From assembly GCA_964524065.1 (NCBI GenBank), contig CAZGCB010000114.1, forward strand, positions 1 to 8,106: DNA of 8,106 nt, given 5' to 3'. Shown here one piece after another: positions 1 to 5,568 of this stretch (the stretch's first letter is position 1; each line of letters starts with the position of its first letter). A program made the position numbers and the translations under genes. The notes below the pieces were generated by a model. It was not told where the DNA came from, made no database searches, and was given only the letters and a program-made list of their open reading frames with translations. This DNA is from CAZADA01 sp964524065. GTDB lineage: Bacteria > Pseudomonadota > Alphaproteobacteria > Caulobacterales > Maricaulaceae.

Positions 1-662
1 CGCGCGGCATAGGCCAGCGCATCCTCCGGCGACACGGACACGTCAGTCTCGATTTCCATGATCAGCTTGTCATAATCGAGCACCTGGCCCTCGCGCGTGT
101 TATCCACGCGATAGGCGACGCGGCGCACCGGGCTGTACAGCGCATCCACGCCGATCAGGCCGATGGGCGCGTCTTCCGGCCGGTTGCGATCGGCCGGCAC
201 ATAGCCCTTGCCGGCATTGACCGTCAGCTCCATACGCAGCTCCACGCCCTCATCCAGGGTGCAGATGACATGGCCGGGATCGAGAATGTCGACATCGGCC
301 ACCTCTTCGATCATCGCGGCGGTGACCAGGCCCGGCTTGGACGCTTTCAACAGCAGGCGCTTCGGCCCTTCAGAGTGCAGGCGCAGCGGCAGCTTCTTGA
401 TGTTCAAGATGATGTTGGTGACGTCCTCGCGCACGCCGTCCAGCGAGGAGAACTCATGCACCACGCCGTCAATCTGGATAGCGGTGACCGCCGCGCCCTG
501 CAGCGAGGACAACAGCACCCGTCGTAGCGCGTTGCCGAGCGTCATGCCAAAGCCGCGCTCCAGGGGCTCGGCGATGATGACGGCCTCACGCTTGGGATTA
601 AGGCCCGGTTCGATCACCGGCTTCATGGGGCGGATGAGTTCGTGCCAGTTTTTTTCGATCAC
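1..662 (-). CDS. rpoA: DNA-directed RNA polymerase subunit alpha (partial, 3' end outside window)
   Basis: RpoA dimerises to form the scaffold on which beta and beta' assemble into RNA polymerase. The visible 220 codons translate to a typical alpha N-terminal domain: residues 2-12 read IEKNWHELIRP, residues 34-53 hold the signature LERGFGMTLGNALRRVLLSS (dimer and beta-contact helix), and LHEFSS-like VVHEFSSLDGVREDV and GYVPADRNRP follow. The frame is open to the left edge, so the last part of the N-terminal domain, the linker and the promoter-binding C-terminal domain lie outside. The start is GTG at 660-662. I chose it because it aligns with the usual family N-terminus and because GAGG at 671-674 lies 8 nt upstream; no closer ATG exists in frame. 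The gene follows rpsK after 76 nt, with no rpsD between them. The identification is near certain; the start is inferred. Confidence 0.97.
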   Translation of the reverse strand, partial: MIEKNWHELIRPMKPVIEPGLNPKREAVIIAEPLERGFGMTLGNALRRVLLSSLQGAAVTAIQIDGVVHEFSSLDGVREDVTNIILNIKKLPLRLHSEGPKRLLLKASKPGLVTAAMIEEVADVDILDPGHVICTLDEGVELRMELTVNAGKGYVPADRNRPEDAPIGLIGVDALYSPVRRVAYRVDNTREGQVLDYDKLIMEIETDVSVSPEDALAYAA

Positions 663-670
663 GGTCGAAA

Positions 671-674
671 CCTC
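671..674 (-). promoter_or_regulatory. Ribosome-binding site of rpoA
   Basis: GAGG on the minus strand, 8 nt upstream of the GTG at 660-662. It supports the non-ATG start of rpoA. Confidence 0.6.
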
Positions 675-738
675 GTGCGTGTGCAATGGGCGGCGCGGTC
701 CAAGCCCCGACTGGCCGCGTCAAAAAGGGAGACCCCAG

Positions 739-1128
739 CTAGACCCGCCGACGCTTGGGCGGGCGACATCCATTATGCGGAATGGGGGTGACATCGCGGA
801 TGGTCGTGATGGTGAAGCCGACGGACTGCAACGCGCGCAGAGCCGATTCCCGTCCAGAGCCGGGCCCGGAAATGTTCACCTCAAGGGTCTTCATGCCATG
901 TTCCATGGCTTTTTTACCCGCTTCCTCCGCCGCGACCTGAGCCGCATAGGGCGTCGATTTGCGCGAGCCTTTAAAGCCCATGGCGCCGGCTGAGCACCAG
1001 GAAATCGCATTCCCCTGCGCATCGGCGATGGTGATCATGGTGTTGTTAAAGCTCGCGTTCACATGCGCGACGCCGGAGGTGATGTTCTTGCGTTCACGCC
1101 GTTTTACGCGACCGGTTTCTTTGGCCAT
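739..1128 (-). CDS. rpsK: 30S ribosomal protein S11
   Basis: S11 sits on the platform of the small subunit, where it contacts 16S rRNA and partners S18 and S21 near the mRNA exit. The 129-residue product has the normal family length. Diagnostic stretches are HVNASFNNTMITI (about 22-34), the SAGAMGFKGSRKSTPYAAQ block (about 46-64), ISGPGSGRESALRAL (about 86-100) and the basic C-terminus PIPHNGCRPPKRRRV with its conserved Asn-Gly. It starts at ATG 1126-1128, 12 nt after the rpsM stop. Only a weak purine-rich site (AGCGAGA) precedes it, which suggests translation coupled to rpsM. In many bacteria rpsD follows; here rpoA comes next. Confidence 0.98.
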   Translation of the reverse strand: MAKETGRVKRRERKNITSGVAHVNASFNNTMITIADAQGNAISWCSAGAMGFKGSRKSTPYAAQVAAEEAGKKAMEHGMKTLEVNISGPGSGRESALRALQSVGFTITTIRDVTPIPHNGCRPPKRRRV

Positions 1129-1140
1129 CTGGGTCTCGCT

Positions 1141-1509
1141 TTACTTCTTCTTGCCGGCGATGGGCTTGGCGGGGCCCTTGCGCGTGCGGGCGTTGGTGTG
1201 AGTGCGTTGACCACGCACCGGCAGGCCCCGACGGTGCCGCAGGCCGCGATAATTGCCCAAATCCATTAACCGTTTAATATTTACAGCCACCTCGCGGCGC
1301 AAATCGCCTTCGACCATGTAATCGCGGTCGATGGATTCACGCAGGGCCAGGATCTCCGCGTCCGTGAGCTCATTCACCCGGCGGCTGGCTTCGATATTGT
1401 TCTTTTCGCAGATTTCCTGCGCCAAAGCCGGGCCGATGCCGTGGATATAGCGCAAAGCAATCTGAACGCGTTTATTGGTGGGAATATTGACCCCGGCGAT
1501 GCGCGCCAC
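1141..1509 (-). CDS. rpsM: 30S ribosomal protein S13
   Basis: S13 lies in the head of the small subunit and makes intersubunit bridges with the large subunit, contacting L5 and the P-site tRNA. The 122-residue product begins ARIAGVNIPTNKRVQIALRYIHGIG (helix-two-turn-helix region) and ends with the basic tail containing GLRHRRGLPVRGQRTHTNART and a Lys-rich terminus, as in the family. The start codon is GTG at 1507-1509, supported by AGGAG at 1517-1521 with a 7-nt spacer. It is the first gene of the alpha-type operon and is preceded by a 210-nt gap with promoter-like and hairpin sequences. The gene identity is certain and the start is strongly supported. Confidence 0.98.
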   Translation of the reverse strand: MARIAGVNIPTNKRVQIALRYIHGIGPALAQEICEKNNIEASRRVNELTDAEILALRESIDRDYMVEGDLRREVAVNIKRLMDLGNYRGLRHRRGLPVRGQRTHTNARTRKGPAKPIAGKKK

Positions 1510-1516
1510 ACCCGTT

Positions 1517-1521
1517 CTCCT
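1517..1521 (-). promoter_or_regulatory. Strong ribosome-binding site of rpsM
   Basis: AGGAG on the minus strand, 7 nt before the GTG start at 1507-1509. It fixes the non-ATG start of rpsM. Confidence 0.75.
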
Positions 1522-1530
1522 AGCATTTTC

Positions 1531-1559
1531 AACGGCCGCCCAACTTTTCGGCGCCTGTT
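1531..1559 (-). other. Imperfect hairpin just upstream of the rpsM ribosome-binding site
   Basis: On the minus strand AACAGGCGCC (1550-1559) and GGCGGCCGTT (1531-1540) pair over 8 of 10 positions around a 9-nt loop. The 3' arm ends 9 nt before the AGGAG site, so folding could influence ribosome access. Stability was not computed. Confidence 0.3.
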
Positions 1560-1570
1560 AAACCCATGAG

Positions 1571-1596
1571 CCCGCAAGCGGCGATCCGCCCGCGGG
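1571..1596 (-). other. Strong leader hairpin upstream of rpsM
   Basis: Read as minus-strand RNA, the order is CCCGC, GG, GCGG, AUCG loop, CCGC, UU, GCGGG. With two G-U wobbles this is one continuous 11-bp stem with a 4-nt loop. No uridine tract follows (only UUU after several bases), so it is not a classical terminator. It lies downstream of the candidate promoter at 1649-1676 and about 60 nt before the rpsM start, so it would be in the mRNA leader. Ribosomal operons often carry protein-binding leaders; whether this one does is inference. Confidence 0.45.
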
Positions 1597-1648
1597 TGTC
1601 TGTGATGATCGAGAAAAGGCGCGCGAACACGCCATGCCTAATCCCGCA

Positions 1649-1676
1649 GTTCTAACGTTCACAATGAGAACGTCAA
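1649..1676 (-). promoter_or_regulatory. Candidate sigma-70 promoter for the rpsM-rpsK-rpoA operon
   Basis: On the minus strand TTGACG (1671-1676, 5 of 6 matches to the -35 consensus) is followed after 16 nt by TAGAAC (1649-1654, 4 of 6 to the -10 consensus). Transcription would begin near 1642 and give a leader of about 130 nt. The location in the only large gap, between adk and rpsM, fits an independent promoter for the alpha operon. A 6-bp inverted repeat lies inside the spacer. This is seen by eye and not tested. Confidence 0.5.
1655..1673. repeat. Inverted repeat within the rpsM promoter spacer
   Basis: ACGTTC (1655-1660) and GAACGT (1668-1673) are perfect 6-bp arms around 7 nt. The repeat overlaps the candidate -35 hexamer and ends one base short of the -10. 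The position is that expected of a repressor operator, but no binding protein can be named and it could be chance. Confidence 0.4.
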
Positions 1677-1688
1677 CTCCCCATTCCA

Positions 1689-1716
1689 GGAAAATAGCGT
1701 TGCCCCTCGCTTTTCC
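1689..1716 (-). other. Stem-loop just downstream of adk
   Basis: On the minus strand GGAAAAGCG (1708-1716) pairs with CGCTATTTTCC (1689-1699), giving nine pairs with a 2-nt bulge around an 8-nt loop. It starts 3 nt after the adk stop. The 3' arm contains four T but no T-run follows the stem, so it is at best a weak or non-canonical terminator; it could also protect the 3' end of the spc-adk transcript. Confidence 0.35.
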
Positions 1717-1719
1717 CAA

Positions 1720-2292
1720 CTAGACCGCAACTTTATCCAGAACAGATGCGATGGACGCCGCGACACGGTCCGGCATGTCCATGCCATCCACATCGCGCAG
1801 CTTGCCCTGGGCTTGGTAATACGGCAGCAGCGGCGCGGTTTGCTCTTGATAGGTCGCCAACCGCACTTTGTATGTTTGCGGATTGTCGTCGGCGCGGCCC
1901 TCTTCCTCGAAGCGCTTGGTGATGCGCTCGATCAACTTGTCCTCGTCCACCGCCAGACGAACAACCGTGTCAATTTGCGTTTGACGCGAGGTGAGCAGCC
2001 CGTCCAGCGCCTCGGCCTGCGCCACCGTGCGCGGAAACCCATCGAAAATCGCGCCGCCGGCCTTCGCCGCATCGGGCAAGCGCTCATCAATCAGAGCGAT
2101 GACGATGTCGTCGGACACCAACGATCCTGAGTCCATGATGGCCGCGACCTTCTGGCCTAAGGGCGTCCCAGCGGCCCGCGCTGCGCGCAGCATGTCGCCG
2201 GTGGACAGATGCACCAGCCCGCGCTCCTCCACCAACCGCTTAGCCTGGGTTCCCTTGCCGGCGGCCGGCGGCCCGAAGAGGATAATGTTCAT
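1720..2292 (-). CDS. adk: Adenylate kinase, short form
   Basis: Adenylate kinase catalyses the reversible conversion of ATP and AMP to two ADP in the cytoplasm. The 190-residue product has the P-loop GPPAAGKGT (7-15), the AMP-site motif STGDMLR (30-36), DGFPRT (84-89) and the arginine-rich RFEEEGRADDN (127-137). The large LID insert of the 214-residue E. coli type, with its zinc-finger variants, is missing and the two halves are joined by a short loop, as in many alphaproteobacteria. The start ATG at 2290-2292 overlaps the secY stop by one base (TGATG), so translation is probably coupled to secY. The position between secY and rpsM is a known conserved arrangement. A 210-nt gap follows. Confidence 0.97.
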   Translation of the reverse strand: MNIILFGPPAAGKGTQAKRLVEERGLVHLSTGDMLRAARAAGTPLGQKVAAIMDSGSLVSDDIVIALIDERLPDAAKAGGAIFDGFPRTVAQAEALDGLLTSRQTQIDTVVRLAVDEDKLIERITKRFEEEGRADDNPQTYKVRLATYQEQTAPLLPYYQAQGKLRDVDGMDMPDRVAASIASVLDKVAV

Positions 2293-3617
2293 CAGCGACG
2301 CCCTCGCAACTTGGTCTTCTTGATCAACCCCTCATATTGGTGCGCCAGCAAGTGCGATTGGACTTGCGACACTGTGTCCATCGTCACCGACACCACGATC
2401 AGAATCGAGGTCCCGCCAATGTAGAAGGCGAAATTCATTTGGCCGATCAAAAACTCCGGCAGCAAGCAGACCAAGGTCAAATACGCCGCCCCGATCACCG
2501 TCAGACGCGTGAGCACATAGTCGATATGTTCCGCCGTCCGCTTACCCGGGCGAATGCCGGGTAGGAAACCGCCATGCTTGCGCAAATTGTCTGCGGTATC
2601 CTCGGGGTTGAACACAATGGAGGTATAGAAAAAGCAGAAAAAGATGATCAGAACTGCGTAAATCAACAGGAAGAGCGGCTGACCTTGGCCCAGATACGCC
2701 AACACCTGCGCCATCGGACCGGTGCCGGTCTGGTTGGTGAAACCACTCACCGTCGCCGGCAAGAACAACAGCGAAGAGGCGAAAATGGGCGGGATCACGC
2801 CGGCGGTGTTCAGCTTCAGCGGCAAAAACGACCGCTGACCGCCCATCATTTGATTGCCCACTTGGCGTTTGGGGTATTGCACCAGCAAGCGCCTCTGCGA
2901 GCGTTCCATGAACACCACAAAGGCGATCACCGCGGTCACCAGAACGAACATCACGATGGGGAACACGGCGCTTTGGTCGCGCTGGGCGGTGGAGAACACC
3001 TGGGCCACGGCGGAGGGCACCACCGCCACAATGCCGGCAAAGATGATCAACGAGATGCCATTGCCCACGCCGCGCGCCGTGACCTGTTCGCCGAGCCACA
3101 TCAAAAACAATGTGCCGCCGGTGAGCGTCACCACTGTGGTGACGAGGAACAGAATCCCAGGCTCGTAAACAATCCCCTCGCTGTTCTGCAATCCGAACGC
3201 CAAACCGAAGGCTTGCACCGCCGCCAACACCACGGTGAGATAACGGGTATATTGGTTGATCTGTTTGCGGCCCGCTTCACCTTCTTTCTTCAAGCGCTCC
3301 AAGCTCGGCACCGTCGCCGCCATCAACTGCATGATGATGGACGCCGAAATGTAGGGCATCACGTTCAGCGCAAAGATCGCCATGCGCTCCACAGCGCCGC
3401 CGGAGAAGGTGTTGAACACCCCGATCAGGCCGCCGGCCTGGCTTTGAAAGGCTTCTGTGAAAGCGTCCTTATTGACGCCCGGAATGGGGATGAAGGTGCC
3501 AAGCCGATAGACCACCAGCGCGCCGAGGGTGAACAGCAGCCGCTTATGCAGCTCCTTCGCCTTGGTGATGGTGGAGAAGTCGAAATTCCGCGCCAGCTGT
3601 TCCGCCGCCGAAGCCAT
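2292..3617 (-). CDS. secY: Protein translocase subunit SecY
   Basis: SecY is the channel of the SecYEG translocon in the inner membrane, used by SecA for secretion and by the ribosome for membrane insertion. The 441-residue product has ten predicted membrane segments, near residues 27-42, 79-99, 126-143, 154-175, 188-206, 219-236, 271-290, 314-334, 372-391 and 398-416. A glycine-rich plug region (GGLIGVFNTFSGGAVER) lies near 62-78, and the ribosome/SecA-binding cytoplasmic loops contain ERSQRRLLVQYPKRQVG (about 238-254) and GIRPGKRTAEH (about 354-364). I chose ATG 3615-3617, giving MASAAEQLARN, because AAGGGAGA at 3622-3629 lies just upstream. An in-frame GTG at 3657-3659 would add 14 residues (TPRRRASAAK...) unlike the family. 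The gene is preceded by a 113-nt spacer after rplO and overlaps adk by one base. Confidence 0.98.
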   Translation of the reverse strand: MASAAEQLARNFDFSTITKAKELHKRLLFTLGALVVYRLGTFIPIPGVNKDAFTEAFQSQAGGLIGVFNTFSGGAVERMAIFALNVMPYISASIIMQLMAATVPSLERLKKEGEAGRKQINQYTRYLTVVLAAVQAFGLAFGLQNSEGIVYEPGILFLVTTVVTLTGGTLFLMWLGEQVTARGVGNGISLIIFAGIVAVVPSAVAQVFSTAQRDQSAVFPIVMFVLVTAVIAFVVFMERSQRRLLVQYPKRQVGNQMMGGQRSFLPLKLNTAGVIPPIFASSLLFLPATVSGFTNQTGTGPMAQVLAYLGQGQPLFLLIYAVLIIFFCFFYTSIVFNPEDTADNLRKHGGFLPGIRPGKRTAEHIDYVLTRLTVIGAAYLTLVCLLPEFLIGQMNFAFYIGGTSILIVVSVTMDTVSQVQSHLLAHQYEGLIKKTKLRGRR

Positions 3618-3621
3618 ATCG

Positions 3622-3629
3622 TCTCCCTT
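3622..3629 (-). promoter_or_regulatory. Ribosome-binding site deciding the secY start
   Basis: AAGGGAGA on the minus strand, 4 nt before ATG 3615-3617. It favours this ATG over the in-frame GTG at 3657-3659. Confidence 0.65.
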
Positions 3630-3655
3630 CGCCGCGCTTGCGCGCCGTCTTGGCG

Positions 3656-3721
3656 TCACATGCCTGGCGCTGCGCGCCGTAAAGCCGGCCCGCCCGAGAG
3701 CGGCGCCGTCGCGTGAACCAT
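3656..3721 (-). CDS. Possible 21-residue leader reading frame between rplO and secY
   Basis: A minus-strand frame starts at ATG 3719-3721 and ends at TGA 3656-3658, encoding MVHATAPLSGGPALRRAAPGM. A weak AAGG, formed by the rplO stop codon and next bases, lies 7 nt upstream. It fills most of the rplO-secY spacer and ends 38 nt before secY. The composition is what GC-rich non-coding DNA gives by chance (Ala, Pro, Arg, Gly), and I recognise no family. It could couple secY translation to rplO, but a chance frame is more likely. Confidence 0.15.
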   Translation of the reverse strand: MVHATAPLSGGPALRRAAPGM

Positions 3722-3730
3722 GCGTTCGCC

Positions 3731-4234
3731 TTAGGCGTCCGCGTCCTGCGCCGCCTTGGCGGCGGCTTTGGGCGGACGCAGTACGGTCACCGATCCGCCA
3801 GCTTTTTCCACCGCCTCGACAGCTGCTTGCGACGCGCCGGTGACCGTCAGTGTGATTTTGGTGGTCAACTCACCCTGCGCAAGCAGGCGCACGCCGTCCA
3901 GCTTGCGCCGCACCAGGCCCGAAGTCACCAAAGCGTCTTCGTCCAGCGCCTGGGACGCGTCAAGCTTGCCGCGATCGATAAACTCCTGAAGCCGGCCAAG
4001 GTTCACCTCAGCGAAGGCCAAGCGGTTAGGCTTTGTAAAGCCGCGCTTCGGCAGGCGCATATGGATGGGCATTTGCCCGCCCTCAAAGCCCTTAATGGCC
4101 ACACCCGAACGGGATTTTTGACCTTTTTGGCCGCGCCCCGCGGTTTTGCCCGTGCCGGAACCGACGCCGCGGCCCACACGCTTGCGCGCTTTTGTCGCGC
4201 CGGGATTATCACGCAGCTCGTTGAGCTTCACCAT
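3731..4234 (-). CDS. rplO: 50S ribosomal protein L15
   Basis: L15 is an assembly protein of the large subunit with a long extended N-terminal arm inside 23S rRNA. The 167-residue product shows the arm signature KRVGRGVGSGTGKTAGRGQKGQ (about 18-39), followed by FEGGQMPIHMRLPKRGF (about 50-66) and a globular C-terminal half with GASQAAVEAVEKAGGSV (about 136-152). A short Ala/Lys-rich tail (PPKAAAKAAQDADA) ends it. The start ATG 4232-4234 is preceded by GAGGA with 6 nt of spacing. The gene stands apart from rpmD by 108 nt and from secY by 113 nt, unlike the compact spacing in most of the operon. Confidence 0.98.
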   Translation of the reverse strand: MVKLNELRDNPGATKARKRVGRGVGSGTGKTAGRGQKGQKSRSGVAIKGFEGGQMPIHMRLPKRGFTKPNRLAFAEVNLGRLQEFIDRGKLDASQALDEDALVTSGLVRRKLDGVRLLAQGELTTKITLTVTGASQAAVEAVEKAGGSVTVLRPPKAAAKAAQDADA

Positions 4235-4318
4235 TGTCGTTCCTCGCAGACTCGGCGCCGGCCTCGCGGGAACCGCCCCCGCAGTCGCGCCTGCTGATGT
4301 TGGGCGGAAGGCCCGCGT

Positions 4319-4336
4319 GGCCCTCCCAGGGAGGCC
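4319..4336 (-). other. GC-rich hairpin downstream of rpmD
   Basis: On the minus strand GGCCTCC and GGAGGGCC form a 7-bp stem with one bulged base around a 3-nt loop, beginning 6 nt after the rpmD stop. No T-run follows, so it is not an intrinsic terminator in the usual sense. It may act as a processing or stability element, or as a folding block in the rpmD-rplO spacer. The rest of the spacer (4235-4318) shows only the rplO ribosome-binding site. Confidence 0.35.
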
Positions 4337-4342
4337 GTGGCC

Positions 4343-4609
4343 TTACTCCTCCACCACCTCAATCAAATGCGCCACTTTCTTGATCATGCCGCGCACCGCC
4401 GGCGTATCTTCCAGAGTGCGCACTTTTCCGATGCGCCCGAGGCCGAGGCCCTTCAGCGTCGCCAGCTGATCCTGCGGCCGGCGAATATGGCTGCCGGTTT
4501 GGCGCACGGTGACGGTCGGGCCCGAGGGCGCCGCCGCATCACGCTGGCGCGCTTCCACGCGGCGCTGGCGCGCGCGGATTTTTGGTTCCGGTTGGCTCGC
4601 CTCACTCAT
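4343..4609 (-). CDS. rpmD: 50S ribosomal protein L30 with N-terminal extension
   Basis: L30 is a small peripheral protein of the large subunit. The product is 88 residues; the family core, normally about 60 residues, occupies residues 32-88, starting TVTVRQTGSHIRRP and including LKGLGLGRIGKVRTLEDTPAVRGMI and a C-terminal HLIEVVE. Residues 1-31 (MSEASQPEPKIRARQRRVEA...) are an extra polar, Arg/Ala/Gln-rich stretch. I chose ATG 4607-4609, which overlaps the rpsE stop as TGATG; an in-frame TTG just before it is unlikely. No ATG occurs nearer the core, but a GTG falls at Val35, inside the first strand. The extension is therefore probably translated, by coupling to rpsE. The core identification is firm. 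Confidence 0.94.
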   Translation of the reverse strand: MSEASQPEPKIRARQRRVEARQRDAAAPSGPTVTVRQTGSHIRRPQDQLATLKGLGLGRIGKVRTLEDTPAVRGMIKKVAHLIEVVEE

Positions 4610-5190
4610 CAAGCGGTCTCCAAACTGTCGGGCGAGCTGGCGCCGTCCTGGCGACGGGCGACGATTTCGCCGACTTTCATGCCGCGTTTGGACGCGATGT
4701 GACGGGGATTGCGCTGACCTTTCAGCGCATCGAACGTCGCACGCACCATGTTGTAAGGATTGGATGTGCCTAGCGATTTGGCCACAACATCCTGGACGCC
4801 AAGGGTCTCCAACACCGCGCGCACGGCCGAGCCGGCGATGACGCCCGTCCCCGGGGGCGCCGCGCGCAGGATGACTTTGCCCGCGCCATGGCGGCCCTTG
4901 CCGTCATGGTGCAGCGTGCGGCCATCGCGCAGGGGTACGCGGACCATGGTCTTTTTCGCTTCATCGGTGGCTTTGCGGATGGCTTCAGGCACCTCGCGGG
5001 CCTTGCCGTGACCAAAGCCGACACGGCCCTTTTGATCACCGACGACCACCAGAGCTGCGAAGCCGAAATTGCGGCCGCCCTTCACCACTTTCGCGACCCG
5101 GTTGATGTGCACGAGTTTATCGACAAACTCGTTGTCGCGATCATCGTCCCGGTCCCGACGGCGTCCGCCGCCGCGTTCTTCGCGCGCCAT
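4609..5190 (-). CDS. rpsE: 30S ribosomal protein S5
   Basis: S5 lies at the mRNA entry site of the small subunit and influences decoding accuracy and mRNA unwinding. The 193-residue product opens with an Arg/Asp-rich tail (AREERGGGRRRDRDDDRDNEF), then the double-stranded-RNA-binding fold with HINRVAKVVKGGRNFGFAALVVVGD (about 28-52, including the spectinomycin-related loop) and GRVGFGHGKAREVPEAIRKA. The C-terminal fold has APPGTGVIAGSAVRAVLETLGVQDVVAKSLGTSNPYN. ATG 5188-5190 is chosen over the adjacent in-frame GTG 5191-5193, because AGGAGG at 5196-5201 is 5 nt from the ATG but only 2 nt from the GTG. Its stop overlaps the rpmD start by one base. Confidence 0.98.
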   Translation of the reverse strand: MAREERGGGRRRDRDDDRDNEFVDKLVHINRVAKVVKGGRNFGFAALVVVGDQKGRVGFGHGKAREVPEAIRKATDEAKKTMVRVPLRDGRTLHHDGKGRHGAGKVILRAAPPGTGVIAGSAVRAVLETLGVQDVVAKSLGTSNPYNMVRATFDALKGQRNPRHIASKRGMKVGEIVARRQDGASSPDSLETA

Positions 5191-5195
5191 CACGC

Positions 5196-5201
5196 CCTCC
5201 T
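5196..5201 (-). promoter_or_regulatory. Consensus ribosome-binding site of rpsE
   Basis: A full AGGAGG on the minus strand, partly inside the rplR stop codon (5200-5202) and 5 nt before ATG 5188-5190. It decides the rpsE start. Confidence 0.8.
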
Positions 5202-5568
5202 AGAATTGCAAACCGCCCTCACGGGCGGCATCGGCGAGGGCTTTGACCCGCCCGTGATACAGATAGCCGCCGCGGTCAAACACCACATCGGTGACGCCCT
5301 TTTCCTTCGCGCGCGCCGCCAGCAATTCGCCCACCCGTTCGGCCGCTTTTTGGTCGGACGATTTGCCGCCTTCGGCGCTGAAGTCTTTTTCCACGGACGA
5401 CGCCGAGGCCAAGGTCACGCCGTCAGAGTCATCAATGATTTGCGCGTAAATGTGCTTGGACGAGCGGAAGACGCACAGCCGCGGGCGATCCCCGGCGTGC
5501 TTCTTCAAGCGGCGGCGCACCCGCTGGGCGCGGCGCCGGCGCGCTTCTTGAACAGTGATCGTGGTCAC
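5200..5568 (-). CDS. rplR: 50S ribosomal protein L18
   Basis: L18 binds 5S rRNA together with L5 and anchors it in the central protuberance. The 122-residue product has the usual length, a basic N-terminal region (ARRRRAQRVRRRLKKHAGDRPRLCVFRSSKHIYAQIIDD, about 9-47) that contacts 5S rRNA, and the family C-terminus FDRGGYLYHGRVKALADAAREGGLQF. The start is GTG 5566-5568, overlapping the rplF stop as GTGA (4 nt), so it is probably translated by ribosomes finishing rplF. The rpsE ribosome-binding site overlaps its stop. Confidence 0.98.
   Translation of the reverse strand: MTTITVQEARRRRAQRVRRRLKKHAGDRPRLCVFRSSKHIYAQIIDDSDGVTLASASSVEKDFSAEGGKSSDQKAAERVGELLAARAKEKGVTDVVFDRGGYLYHGRVKALADAAREGGLQF

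Noticed and set aside
721..763. Terminator-like sequence after rpsK: a CCCGCC/GGCGGG stem (744-763) and a T5 run (722-726)
   Set aside because: The 6-bp stem lies within the conserved rpsK coding end and is separated from the T-run by 17 nt; the only stem next to the T-run is 3 bp. A terminator here would also cut off rpoA.
208..993. A 261-codon plus-strand open frame across rpoA and rpsK
   Set aside because: It is antisense to two well-identified genes and their spacer, with low-complexity Ser/Arg/Pro content. No ribosome-binding site or family signature was seen.
3618..3659. Upstream GTG start for secY at 3657-3659
   Set aside because: The 14 added residues are unlike SecY N-termini, and a good ribosome-binding site serves the ATG at 3615-3617.
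2574..3716. A long plus-strand open frame (380 codons) opposite secY
   Set aside because: It is fully antisense to a certain SecY gene, is rich in His, Gln and Arg as expected from the complement of GC-rich codons, and resembles no family I know. It is a shadow frame.
5191..5193. GTG start of rpsE directly before the ATG
   Set aside because: Only 2 nt separate it from AGGAGG; the ATG at 5188-5190 has a proper 5-nt spacing.
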